Part shown: positions 12,001 through 23,600 of the stretch, piece by piece
Layout of the letters: every line of letters begins with the position of its first letter
Position numbering within the stretch: position 1 is the stretch's first letter
From: Yamagishiella unicocca
Taxonomy: Eukaryota; Chlorophyta; Chlorophyceae; Chlamydomonadales; Volvocaceae
Assembly: GCA_003116995.1 (NCBI GenBank)
Contig: BDSL01000086.1
Span: 310,001-374,000 of the forward strand
Reading direction: 5' to 3'
Length of the DNA: 64,000 nucleotides
The notes under the pieces: model-generated
The model's input: only the letters and a program-made list of their open reading frames with translations
Database searches by the model: none
Told to the model about the DNA's origin: nothing
Made by a program: the position numbers and the translations under genes

Positions 12001-12524
12001 GCGTCGCTGTCATCGCCGCCGGCCCCCTGTCCAGTGCGCTGTGGCGGGTGTAGCTGGCACGTGGCAGCACGCACCTCCAGCGTCGAGCGGCGAGACAGGT
12101 AGCAGCCCCACTTGATGCAGCCGTTCGGGGTCCGCACTTCGGAGGCGATGCGGCCCTGGGAAGCGCCGCTGCCGCCGGCACCGGTGGCCAGCGGCCGCCT
12201 CGAGGAGCCACGTGGGGGTCGCTCCGCCCCAGCCCCTTCGCTTCCCGGCATCGGTGCTCTCCCGCTGCCCGTTCGCCGCGGCGCGAGGCCCTGATGTGCC
12301 TCCCATAACTGAAACCAGTCAGCGCCGCCCAGGATGCTGGACGCGCCTGGCGCCCTGTTGAGTCCGTAGCCCGATGGCGCAAGGCATCCTTGCCGTGACC
12401 CGGCCAGGGCCGCAGGGGTAAATGCTCGAATCCGCAGGCTACGGCCGTAAGACAGCCCCACGCCACGTGCATGGCGAGAGCTTGCTTGTGAGGCCCCAGC
12501 CATAGCTTTCCTGCCGTGGCCCAT
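6034..12524 (-). CDS. FIST-domain (F-box and intracellular signal transduction) protein
   Basis: Twelve exons join in frame: 12524-12075, 11866-11654, 11133-11044, 10645-10597, 10306-10154, 9699-9287, 9007-8411, 8020-7895, 7536-7459, 7277-7153, 6909-6809 and 6386-6034 (reading down the minus strand), 915 codons plus TGA. FIST_N landmarks: IVFVSAAFGPDF, VFGCS then AFGVMGGGKSG, LSLTLGSLPGV, FLMFSDPRFTQLYSILEGLD, and LHGDVKLDAIVSQ. FIST_C landmarks: FGTIMVDGEVRRGYRIKIMV, LPPSFGALVFT, INAYLPLPTGGMFGG, QIAPLPGATELVEYSS. The family is thought to bind small ligands and signal. There is no F-box. A Ser/Gly/Asp-rich insert (residues about 456-655, with DDSDDSDDSDEDLDDDE) separates the two halves. The first 150 residues are Arg/Ser/Ala-rich and could be a targeting sequence. 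Least certain are the 8411/8020 join and the exact ends near 6809. Confidence 0.75.
8031..8077 (-). repeat. Intron repeat family II copy (FIST intron 7)
   Basis: On the transcript strand it reads GCCCTCGGTTTGTCGGCCGT then GGATTCGCGGATTCCCTTAT and ends about 10 nt before the 3' splice site at 8021. Sense orientation again. Confidence 0.85.
8136..8178. repeat. Intron repeat family III copy (FIST intron 7)
   Basis: Plus strand reads GGTTGCAAGGAAAACCCGTG then TACG and AAACCCGTTTAGGAC. On the transcript (minus) strand it is therefore the 3'-type form, lying upstream of the family II copy at 8031-8077. Confidence 0.75.
9041..9090 (-). repeat. Intron repeat family I, 3'-type copy (FIST intron 6)
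   Basis: On the transcript strand it reads ATGTCGAGTTACCGGTTCGT then TTACGTAACCCCC, and lies about 30 nt from the acceptor at 9008. Orientation as in the Nup85 3'-type copies. Confidence 0.8.
9716..9891. repeat. Purine-rich minisatellite in FIST intron 5
   Basis: Irregular tandem array of GGGAAGCGCAG and GGGTAAGGGCAG units, wholly inside the intron between exons 10154 and 9699. Confidence 0.85.
10803..10897. repeat. 30-bp tandem repeat in FIST intron 3
   Basis: Three copies of a unit with GGTGCGGGACCGGCGCAGGG, in the intron between exons 11044 and 10645. Confidence 0.85.
11947..11983 (-). repeat. Degenerate intron repeat family II copy (FIST intron 1)
   Basis: Plus strand GAATCCACGAATCCGCGG, a weaker match to the family II core, in sense orientation on the minus strand and in the first intron. 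Confidence 0.45.
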
Positions 12525-15500
12525 TCGATAGTGATGCCTCCGAAAGGCGTCGGGCGCCCGAAGACTCCCTCCTCCTTTAGATCACAAAATCGTTTGATGT
12601 GCTGACGGTTACACGCTAGAAAATGACGGAGACGATGATATCCCGTTGGACCCCAGCTCCTTTAGCCTCAATGCCAAGCACAGCTTGTAACGTTTTACTA
12701 ATAGGTTGCGGTGTGAAGGTTGCTGTGTGTTATTAATAATGAACATCACAGTGACGACTTTCGAGGAACGTTGCGGGCGATCTCTTTCGGTTGTAAAGCA
12801 TGTATTTGAGGCATGTGCGTCTTACGCTACGCCAGCATATCTTCCGCCGCCATACACTTTACTGCACTTCAGGGCGCTGATAGTTTTGCGCTGATAGTTT
12901 CAGGGCGCATGATCTGGTGATCATAAACCCGTATAATTCGGTCACGTTCACCCTAGTGATTGGTCGCCCGTTTCGCGCGCTTCGCATCCTTCCGTCGCCA
13001 TCGCCCCAGCAACCCTCCCACAACCCATTACGACCCCCAGTCAAAAGGCGTGCGTAATGCCGCAAGAACCTACTGGACGGGTTTCCCGTATGATGCGATG
13101 TGTGTGCAGCCTAGCGCCCCCTCTGTTTGGCCCGATGGCCAACCAGGCCTCAGCCAGCTGCCGCGCAGCCGTCACGCACCCCTCAGCATCGCCTCACCAC
13201 CCCTAAAAAAGGAACGACGGGCGGTTTGGGTCGCTCGGGCGCGGTTACAGCCTGTGTCCATGACAGCCGCATACCGGACAGAGGAAGGACCAAGGACCTC
13301 CCGGGGCCCACCATTCCGCATGCACTGATCCAAGCACCCAAGACCCCAGCACTGCACCTCTCGGCCAACGCCCGGCAGGCCGCGCACTAGATCATGTCCC
13401 AAAGACGCGACCACCACCCGGCAGCAGCCCCACATCTGCTGCCGCTGAGCTGCCGTGCTTGTGAGATAGAACTGGCTAGCGCCCGACGCTACCGGTATTC
13501 ACGACGACGACGACCTCCTGTCCGCTGAACGAGCCTCGCTCAGGGCTATGAGAGGAAAACCGTGTGTCGGCACAATGGGAGGTCCGTGACGGCAGCCCTC
13601 TCTCAGCCTGCTGCCCAGTCTCTCAACCTCCTGCCCGGTACGGAAATGTAGGTGGCGCCGTGCATTCAAGCGCAAGGGTGCAGCGCATCTCCGAGCCCCG
13701 GCCACACATCACACACCCTCAACGGGTAGACCGGCCGAGCGGTCGAGGCTGACTGACGCAGTGGCCGCAGCTGCCTGCACCCGCCCGCGGCACCCAGATG
13801 GGCCCCTCCTGATTTCGCAGCCATCGAAAAGGTGTCATGTGCGCGGTGCAAATGCTACCGAAGCCGGCGGGCAGAGCGCAAAACCCGGCACGCCGTCGCC
13901 GCGCAGGGTGAGTTTTCGCGATGGCGGCCAGCAGCCACCGGGCCAGCAGCCAGCGGGCCTCTAGCTCACCCAGCTTCGCTCTCTTACTAACACGGGGGCG
14001 CCTCGCAACCCGCGACGCAGGACACCAACCGCTCCAGCAAGCGGCCACCTGACACCCCACCACGGAAGGGCATCCGTGCAGAGCGGCACCATAGCAGAGC
14101 GGCACCATAGCAGAGCGGTACCGTAAGGACCCACAACATGTCACAACTTGCCAGCACCAACGTGGCCATGACACGGCGTCCGTCCCTCGGGGCGCAGCTC
14201 CCTCGCTGGCACCGATCGTCACCGCCACCGCGCCCTTAACGTCCCGTGCACGTGGCCATTCAACCGAACAGAGCATGAAAGATATGCAAAGCCCCCCAGC
14301 CGCTTCACGGAAGGGCACCTCGCAAGGGCACACCCGCGGCTGGCACGATGAGCGGCGCGCGCGTGTATAGCAAAGCTCCGCCCCCCAACTCACGGGGCCC
14401 CCAGCCGTGACTCGCGCAGCTTTCCGCCACGCGCGCTGGCACAGCAGCTGCCGCTAAGCCGAAGCAGAACCCCCCTTCATAGACACGATAGACCCCTGCA
14501 CGTCGGAAGGTAAGCAGCCAGCGAGTAAGAACAACACACCAGGCCACAGAACAGCGGCGCATACGGACGCCCATACTGTATGTCCGACATTTCACATCCA
14601 CGTCGCACAAACGGCAAACGCCAGGCTTCATGTTTCCCGATTGGGAGTACCTATTACGGTATATTAGCTTGAGGCTCTTTGGGTGACATCATCGAGGGCT
14701 TCTCCACTAAAAATCGCAAGATGTATTAATAGCGCACCACAGGTGCTTTGGTTGAGCAACTGTGAGCAACCCTTAAAGCCCGACAAGATTGTCGCAGTGG
14801 GAGGCCAGCAGGTGAAGCAATCCGCAGCCGAGGCCCCCCCCCGCGGTAACGAAGCCGGGCGCCAGGAGTATCCCAGTCGCCGCTAACCAATTAAGCGCAA
14901 TAACACGGTATGTTGACATCACACCTTCGTAGCAAGGCAGCCGTAGATTACGGTACGACCCTGTACCGCTGCAGATGCAGATCCTAATTTGATTGTAAGG
15001 CACCAGTTTGGGGATTTGAGCTGGTGGCCCCCTCCTCCGCACCGCAAGGCGAGTCACAGTGGCACCGGCCAGCAGGGGGCATAGACCGCAGGAGAGTGAA
15101 AAATGGCAGCAGCACCTGAAAAATGCATGAAGATAAGGCTGTGGATCGGGGTACGCTAGCTCCCATAAGAGCCTCCGGACGATAAGCGCTCCGAAACCAA
15201 AACAATTCCACCGCATGACACCAACCGAGCGCCGCAAGGGGCAACACACGAGTACCAAGCCGGGGCCCGCAGCTCCGAGGACCGCAAAGGCGCCGAGTCT
15301 TATCACGCCGCAACACGACCTCGAAGCCGTCAGTCAGTTCTGGACCGCGGTGAAGGTGCCATTCCACCCATTCCAATCTCCCCTACATTTCATCGCTAAG
15401 ACCCTGACCGGCGCTCCCAGCTCGGCGCCCCTCAAGCGGGCTCTTGGAGACCCCCTGGAGCGATGAAACCCTGGCCCCTCTGAAACCCCTCACCGCCCCT

Positions 15501-17601
15501 TGGGGGCAAAAGCCCACGCGGAAATGACCAGTAAAAAAAACCCATGACACGGCGTACGCCGCACACCTAGCCCCCCCTGCCACTAGCTGCTGCATGACGT
15601 GGCATGGCATGAGCTAATGCCACGATACACCTGCCAGCCGTACAAGCCAGCCGTACAAACCAGCGACCGGACGGTGTCAACGCGCGCCCGTCCTCCGAAA
15701 CCAAACCACATTTTTGCGACGGCCGCGGGCCGCAAGGTATGAACGGAATGTATACAGCAATAAACAGGGCGAGCCGCCCACAGCACCCTCGGAACCGCTT
15801 GCCTTCCATCCTTCTCGCCTCCTAGGCATGGATCCAGTAGCGGCGGTGCGGATCTGAACACTCGCGGCATCCGTCCGTTGTACGCATGGGGGTGCGCCGA
15901 AGTCGATGGAAACCCTCATGGGGCGCAAGGTTCCGTACTCGCAGTACCGAATAGCCTGTCCTACTGAGCCCTGTGACAGGTGCTCGCACCCACATAAAAA
16001 AATCCCCTCCTACTGCAGGGAAGAAGCCTCGAACGGAAGACTTACCCAGTCATGTCAACCACTAACGATTATAGAATCGTGCCGGCGGCTGGGTCGCCCG
16101 CTCGCCGAGGACAGCCGCAAGCTGCCGCCATCCTCTCCTCCTCCGGCCCATCAGACGCGTCAAGCGGCACCCAGCGTCCAGAATACAGCAGCGCAATGCG
16201 CACATTTTAGTGATTGCACCGCTCCCAAACGAAAACAGGGCAAGGCGTCCGAGCAAGGTGCGCCGGGTGGATCAGGTCTCGGAGCATCTCTTTGCGGTTC
16301 GGATTTTCTCCCCGGGCACGTCACACCGCACCAAGACGGAAGACGGGTCGGAATGAGTCATGAAGAGCTCTTGCGGAGGATGCACGAAAAAGCCAGATAA
16401 AACGATAAACCGCGCCAGTTCTGTGCGCTGCTGCGACCCGGCGCGGGAGCTGTGCGTTGGATAAACCGCAGCAGCTTGCCTGCGCGAGGAGCTACTCCAA
16501 CACACCATCAACGACAGCATCTCTTCCCGATACTCGGTCGGTGCGGTGATCTTTCCTGCTTCGAGCGACGTCCACCACCTCCGCTCCCTAACCTGGCCTC
16601 TTCGGGCCCTCGGGCCCCTTACCCCTCCAGCCCGCGTGCACACAATTAATGCAGCTGACAAGCGGCTGCCGATGACACACCTCGGCAGTCACACAGCGAT
16701 CCATGGGTCGCACATCGACTGCCTGCTCGTCTCCCACTCTCAATCCTGATGCAAACACATGACGTCTCATGCAGGCTCCGAGCAGGCGGGCAGGCGCCGG
16801 CCAACAGTGGCCGTGCTGCTCACACACCTGCCACACTTGCAACCACTCTCTCCACACTACCCGCGAGATTGGATTTCGCTGCGCTCTCAGGATTCGGATT
16901 TCTTCAGCTTGCGAGCAAGCGGGCGGCCCCGAACCGCACCGCGGGGCATTAGCTACAGCATTTCCCCCCATCCCACCGCCACCATGAGCACCTGACTACC
17001 TGCACAAAGAGGAGCCGGTGGCGGCCGCCTGTCTAGCCGCCTGCCCACATCACGCTGGCACCGGGTGGGGGTGGGGTAGGTGACGGCGCCGCTCTGCGTG
17101 GGTGGCGCCGCTCTGCCCTCCCCTCCCGAGTGCGCACCTATCAGGCACTCGACCCAGTCCCCACCAGCGGATGAGGCCCGCACATCAGCCCACTAGCAGT
17201 GCAGCGGACCGGAGCCGCCGCGCCGCCGCGCCGCGCAGAGCGCTCCGCAGCGGCGCCGCCACCGCCCCAAGGCCCCTTCTAAACAATCCCTGGTCGTTGC
17301 GCCCTTGCTGTTGTAACAAGCCGCCACACATACCCGCATCCGCGGTGCTTTGGCACGCACCGCCACCGCCACCACCACCTTCGCCGCCACCGTCACCACC
17401 ACCGTCACGGTCACCACCAACACCGCCGCCACCATCACCACCACCGTCACCACCATCGTCACCACCACCGCTCGCCGCCACCGTTCGCCGCCACCGTCGC
17501 CGCCACCGTCGTCGCCACCGTCGCCGCCACCGTTCGCCGCCACCGTCACCACCATCGTCGTCGCCGCCATCACCTGAGCACCGGGGTGTCCTCTCCGGAG
17601 C
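12525..17601. other. Intergenic region without a convincing gene
   Basis: Only short ORFs on both strands with no recognisable family, and no exon chain I could phase. It presumably contains the FIST promoter (12525 upward) and the 3' UTR of the large minus-strand gene ending at 17602. At 14084-14124 AGCGGCACCATAGCAG is repeated about three times. 14640-14960 is relatively AT-rich. Confidence 0.5.
17356..17575. repeat. CCACCGTCA/CGCCAC trinucleotide-type repeat
   Basis: About 220 bases of CCACCGTCACCA and GCCGCCACCGTC variants, starting 27 bases behind the stop of the large minus-strand gene, so probably in its 3' UTR. Confidence 0.85.
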
Positions 17602-20600
17602 TCAGAGCAGCCCCTCCCCCCCGGTTCCCAGGCGCGCGTGCAGGTCGAGCAGCGCCACCAGCGCCATGCCGCAGACGACGTTAGCCGCAGCGTACGACAG
17701 CCACACGATGGCCGCCGGCATGCTGTCGTACATGAGGACGTACAGGAACGCCAAGCCGTACTCGGAGAGCAGGAGAGTGGCGCGGACTTGCGGCTGAACC
17801 TGAGGTTCGGCGGGGCCGGAGGGGGCGGAGGGGGCCGGAGGGGCCGGAGGGGGCCGGTGGGTGGGAGTGGCGGCCTCTACGAGGAGCCAGTAGTGGTTGC
17901 GGCGAAGAGGGTGCGAGTGAGGGCTGCGGCAAAGAGGGTGCGAGTGAGGGCTGCGGCAAAGAGGGTGCGAGTGAGGGCTGCGGCAAAGAGGGTGCGAGTG
18001 AGGGCTGCGGCAAAGAGGGTGCGAGTGAGGGCTGCGGCAAAGAGGGTGCGAGTGAGGGCTGCGGCAAAGAGGGTGCGAGTGAGGGCTGCGGCAAAGAGGG
18101 TGCGAGTGAGGGCTGCGGCAAAGAGGGTGCGAGTGAGGGCTGCGGCAAAGAGGGTGCGAGTGAGGGCTGCGGCAAAGAGGGTGCGAGTGAGGGCTGCGGC
18201 AACGAGGGTGCGAGTGAGGGCTGCGGCAACGAGGGTGCGAGTGAGGGCTGCGGCAAAGAGGGTGCGAGTGAGGGCTGCGGCAAAGAGGGTGCGAGTGAGG
18301 GCTGCGGCAAAGAGGGTGCGAGTGAGGGCTGCGGCAAAGAGGGTGCGAGTGAGGGCTGCGGCAACGAGGGTGCGAGTGAGGGCTGCGGCAACGAGGGTGC
18401 GAGTGAGGGCTGCGGCAACGAGGGTGCGAGTGAGGGCTGCGGCAAAGAGGGTGCGAGTGAGGGCTGCGGCAAAGAGGGTGCGAGTGAGGGCTGCGGCAAA
18501 GAGGGTGCGAGTGAGGGCTGCGGCAAAGAGGGTGCGAGTGAGGGCTGCGGCAAAGAGGGTGCGAGTGAGGGCTGCGGTGAAGAGGGTGCGAGTGAGGGCT
18601 GCGGCGAAGAGGGTGCGAGTGAGGGCTGCGGCAAAGAGGGTGCGAGTGAGGGCTGCGGCGAAGAGGGTGCTGACAAAGGGCCCCAGCTTGACAGGCCGTC
18701 CAGACAGGCCGCTCGTCAGGGCGGCCCGCCTCATGAGCTCCCCCTACCCCTCCCTCCCCAGTCCCCAACCCACCGCCTCCAAAGCCGCGGGCGCCAGCGT
18801 CATCACCACCATCCTCACGCTTGCCTCCACTCCCGACCACCCGTCACCGCACGCCATCGTCAGCAGCAGGCCACCTCCGGCCTCCGCCGCCGCATCGCCC
18901 CCCGCCGAGGCGCCGGCGGCGGCCGTGCACTTGTCCCCGTTGATCTGCAGGGCCGCGGCCAGGGACATGACGCACGACAGCGCGCGGCCTGCGGAGGTGA
19001 TGGCCGCGGGCAGCCAGGGCAGCTCCGCCCGCCAGCGCTGCGGCAGAAGCAGACCGGCAGCAGCGCTCAGGGCGCTTGCCAGGATGAGGCACAGCGACGG
19101 CAGCCAGAGCAGGACGCCGGGCGGCGCCAGCAGCGAGGCGCTGGGGGGCAGGTTCCTGGCTCGGGGCATGGCGAACAGGACCGCCAGGAGGGCCTGTAGG
19201 GCCGGGGGGGTTCGAGGAAGGGCCGGGGGGGAGGGTTGTATAAGAGGATCCGCGAATCCACGGCCGACAAACCAAGGGCGGGGGAGGAAGAGACGGCGCG
19301 GTGAGGGGCGGTACGGCAAGGTGATGCAGCTCCAGGGGCAGGGTATGAGGCGGGGGCAGTTCGGGCAGCTGCCGGCCCGGAGAGGACTGCAGGGCCGGGT
19401 TGGGCCGCGCTGAGAGGCTGGGACGACGCGACAGCTCGCCGCCACTCCACGGCAGCTGCTCAGAGGCTACGGCCAAACACCGCCCAGCCGTGGCGCGTCC
19501 CGCGCTTCCCTTTTTGAGGCAAGGCAAGGTTGGCCGCGAAGGAGACGGAGGAAGCATACTGTGAGCGGCCTAGTTTCACGCCTAGCCTGGCACCACCCAC
19601 CCACCTGCACCGAGCCCAACAGCATCAGGATGGCGGCCCAGAGCGGCCTCCGCAGCTTGTGCGTCTGCGAGTGCCCGGCCATCTCCTCCTCCCACATCGC
19701 CGCGGCCGCGGCCGACTGCAGCTGCCCGGGGGCCAGAAGGCCACTGGACGGCGAACGCCGCCGCAGGGGCTCCTGGGAGGGGAAGGCGCCCGTGTTGCTG
19801 AGCGCGTAAGCGATGTGGGTCATGTCCAAGGTGCCGCTGCTGCCGCTGCCGTGACCGTGACCGTCCCCGGCGGCGCCGTTGCTGCCCTCGCCGGCACTGT
19901 GGCTCCGGCGGCTCCGCCGCCGGGAGCTCGGCCGCCCCTCGCGGACCGCCTGGGTGCTCTCATCGGCGCCGCCAGTACGGCACGGCGCGGAACGAAACGC
20001 CACACATAGGGAGGACGCCTCGCTGCTGCCCTCCTGCACGGCCTGCAGCCCCCAGCGCCAGTTCGGGAATAGCGCCGCCGCCGCCGCCGCGGTCACCTCG
20101 TCCGTGGCCTGCAGCGGCGGCCCCAGGGCCCTCAGGAGCTGACCCGCCGCCGCAGTGAAGTCCTCCGCTCCATCGCCGCTAAAGCCGTCGGCCCTGACGC
20201 CCCCCATCGCCGCCTCCTCCGCCTCCTCCTCCTCCGCCTCCACGTAGTCCGCGGGGCCGCGCCCCGCCTTGTCCAGTACGTTGCACTCCGCCAGCTGCAG
20301 CCCCAGCTCCCGCGGCCAGACCTCCAGCAGCAGCCGCAGCATGGGCACCGAGCGGGACAGCACTGCCAGGTGCAACAGCGTGTGACCGGCCTCGCTGCTG
20401 GTACGGCAGGCCTCCAAGATGCCCCGGAGCAGTACAGCGCGAGCGGCGGCGCCGCCGTCGGCGTCGCCACTGTTAGGGCCGCCCAGCAATCTGCCGACCC
20501 GGCCAGACCCGCCGCCGGCGCCGCTCGCGCCGCCGCTTCCGGTTGCGGTGGCCAAGTCCGCCGCCGGGGCTGCCGCCGCCGCCGCAGCAGCGCCGCCAGC

Positions 20601-23600
20601 AGCGGCCGCGGTCGCGGCCGCTGAGATGGTGGTGGCGGCGGTGGCTCCAATGGAGGCGGCCGCCATAGCCGCCACGGCCGCGACGTGCTGCACTCGCGGC
20701 CCATGGGTCAACATAAGCCCCATCACCAGGCGCGCAGTCGCCACCGCTCCGCAAGCGACTGAGTGCGACAGCAGGTCGCAACCCACCCCCAGGATCTCCT
20801 CCGCCACCCGGACCAGCCGCTCGTCACTGTCGTACACGCTGACGGACCCGCCAGCGAAGGCGGCCATGCTGTTGGACGAGCATGTCGACGTCTTGGCGGG
20901 AGGATGATGAGACTGGAAGCCCGGCCCTTGCGCGGCGGTCGGCGGCGCGCCGATGGAGCGGAAGGGGCTGACGTCATCTGCGATAGCGCTTGCCGGCGCC
21001 GCCGGTGCCGCGGCGGCCGCCGCTGTGGCCCCCGTCACGAGGGGCGGCGACGCCGCGGCCCTCCAGATCGACCCGCCGCTGCCGCAGGCAACGACCGCGC
21101 CGTACGAGTCGCCCGCCAGCGGGCTGCGCCCGCTGCGGCCGGCCGGTTGTCCGCCACTGCCGAATGCGCCGCGATCACCAGCGCTGCTGGCGGCTGCGCT
21201 GCCGCCGGTGCCGAGCCCCGCGAAGAGGCCGGGGGACTGGGGGAAGGGGGCGGCGAGGGAGGGGGCGGCGAGGGAGGTGGCGGTGGTGATTGCGCCGACG
21301 CAGATGAGGCCCCCGGATATGTTTTGCATGGACGCGTTGGAGCGCTGACCGGAGCTGCTGCCGGTGGCTGTGGATGCGATGTGCACGCTCTCCAACCACA
21401 TCCCCAGGTCCGCGACGAAGGCCTGGTAGGAAGCCAGCTGCGCGGTCTGGCCCAGCGGCGGCTGCATCGCCTGCAGCTCCGAAACCACGTCCTCCAGCCC
21501 GACGGGCAGCAGCAGCACCGGGCACGGAGGCCCCAGCGACTGGCCGCGGCGCCACGCCACATACACCAGCTGCGCAGCAGGCGCTCTGGGCGCTGCTGCT
21601 GCCGCCGCGGGGGCGCTGCCATACTCCGACGGCGAAGTGTCCAGTCCGCTCGTGTACCTCTGCAGGTGCGGCCTCGCCAGCTCAGCTTGCTCGCTGCCCT
21701 GCCCAGCTGCCGCCGCCTCGCCCGTTGCCCGCCCCACGACGCTGCCGGCGGTGCTGCTGCCCGCACGACCGCCCGCCGAGACACGTGCGCTGCCCAGGCG
21801 CGGCGAGGGCGGCTGCAGGTGCTGCAGGTGCTGCAGGTGGAGCTGCTGCTGCTGCTGGTTATGGCGCGGCAGGAGCGACTCCGGCGCCAGCAGCAAGGTC
21901 GCGCGCGTGCAGCCCTCCGCGCTGTCGTCCACCTGCAGCAGCGAGATAATGCCACTGCGGTTCCAGGCCACGAGCTGGGACACCTGACCGAAACACATCG
22001 AGCCGCCGCCGCCCTCCGAGCCGCCGCCGCTGCCGCTGCCGCCGTCGCCGTCGCCGCCCTCCCGGCCTGGGCCGCTGGCGGCGCTCCAGCACCCGCTGCT
22101 GTTGCGGCGGCTGATTGCGTCCCCCGGCCCGCGCCTGGCGCCGGAAGGCGCCCGGGCGATCATGTCCGGGCAGCGCATCACGACTCGGAGCCCGTGGCGC
22201 CCCGCTTGCCAGGTTGATGCAAGAGGTGAGACGGCTGGCACGGCGGCTACCCGCCCTGACGGCGGTGCAGCACCTCCAGGCGCCAGTGTTGGGTTAGCTC
22301 CCGAGTCGGGCCCCGAGCCGCCGGGTGCCGACTGCGGGCGCAGCGGCCAGATCGTCACCGAGGGCCCCAGCAGCTCCACCGCCTGCGCCGGGATCTGGTT
22401 CTGGAGCCGCGACAGCGCCTGCGGCATCGGCAGCATCAGCGGCCGCGCCAGCGCCTCCGAGGCCTCCAGCCCGCGGCCAAGCAGGCTGCGGGCCGACATG
22501 CCGCTGCCCTGGTTACCCACGCCGTTGTGTACGGCGGGAGCCACGTGGTGTACGGCGCTGACGGTGCCGCCGTTGTAGCTGGGTTGCGGGCTGTTTTGGC
22601 TGGGTAGCATGTAGGCTCCTGGCGGCCGAGGTGCGGGGGGGTACACCGGAACAGCCCAGCCGCCGGAGCCAACCAGCCGGTCTGCCAGCGTAGGGCCGTG
22701 CGTGGCGTTCGAGGACGTGAGTTGACTGTCGCCGGCGCCGGCGGAGCCGGCAGCAGCCGCGCGGTGATGATCAATCGCCGCTGGGCCAGTCCGGTCATCG
22801 CTGTTGCTGGCGGCGGCGGCGGCGGCATCGGTCGCGGCGACGCGGGGGATGGCGCCGCAGGGGTGTCGAGGGAAGGCCGTCGCCGGGGAGTCACCGCCGC
22901 TCGCGGCGGCGCCGCCGGCGCTCCGGTCGCCGTCGCGGGTGGGCAAGATGAGGTTCGCGATACTGCGCAGCAGCACTGAGCTGCCGGCGGAGTTGTCGTT
23001 GCCGCTGGCGTCGTTGCGCAGCAGCCCCCGAGGCGACAGCGCCATCGCCGAAGCGACCGGTCCGGCGGGTCTGCCGCCGCCGCCGCCGGCCCCCGCTGAA
23101 GCTCCTGCAGCTGCCGGCCCTGCGGGCTGAGGACGCCGGCGGTCTTCACCACCTCGCAATGACCACCCCTGCTGCAGCAGCAGCAGCCCCCCCTCGCCCG
23201 GGGCTACGACCCCCGCCAGCGCCGCGCCCACGATGCTCCTGCTGACGGCCACAACGTCCGAGTCACGGCTGTCGCGCGAGGGCACGACCCATGGCATGTA
23301 TGACGGAGCCTGGGCCAGGGCCTGGGGCGCAATTCGGCCGGCTCCCACAGCCCCCAGGCTGTCGCAGCGAACGTCAATGACAGCCTCGATGACCTCCTCG
23401 CCAGCGCTGCCCCGGCTGGGACCGCGGTGGCGCTGGTAGCGGTGACCCGAGGGTCCGCCCGGAGGCTGCGGATCGCATGGGCCCTCCACCGGCGCCATCA
23501 GGGCCAGCGACGGCGCTGAACAGACGTGCGGCGACGTCACCTCCGGCGGCAGGCGAAGGGATGGCGCTGATGAGGACAACGCCGGCGGCGACAGCATCGA

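Noticed and set aside
13719..14393. 224-codon minus-strand ORF rich in Cys, Arg and Trp
   Set aside because: Typical of a shadow frame in GC-rich non-coding DNA; no domain, no splice partner, and simple repeats inside.
17638..19413. 591-codon plus-strand ORF with Arg-Val-Arg-Ala repeats
   Set aside because: It runs through the 27-bp minisatellite and antisense to in-phase exons of the SPL-like gene. The open frame is a by-product of a repeat length divisible by three.
20763..22217. 484-codon plus-strand ORF
   Set aside because: Antisense shadow of the 1662-codon exon of the SPL-like gene.
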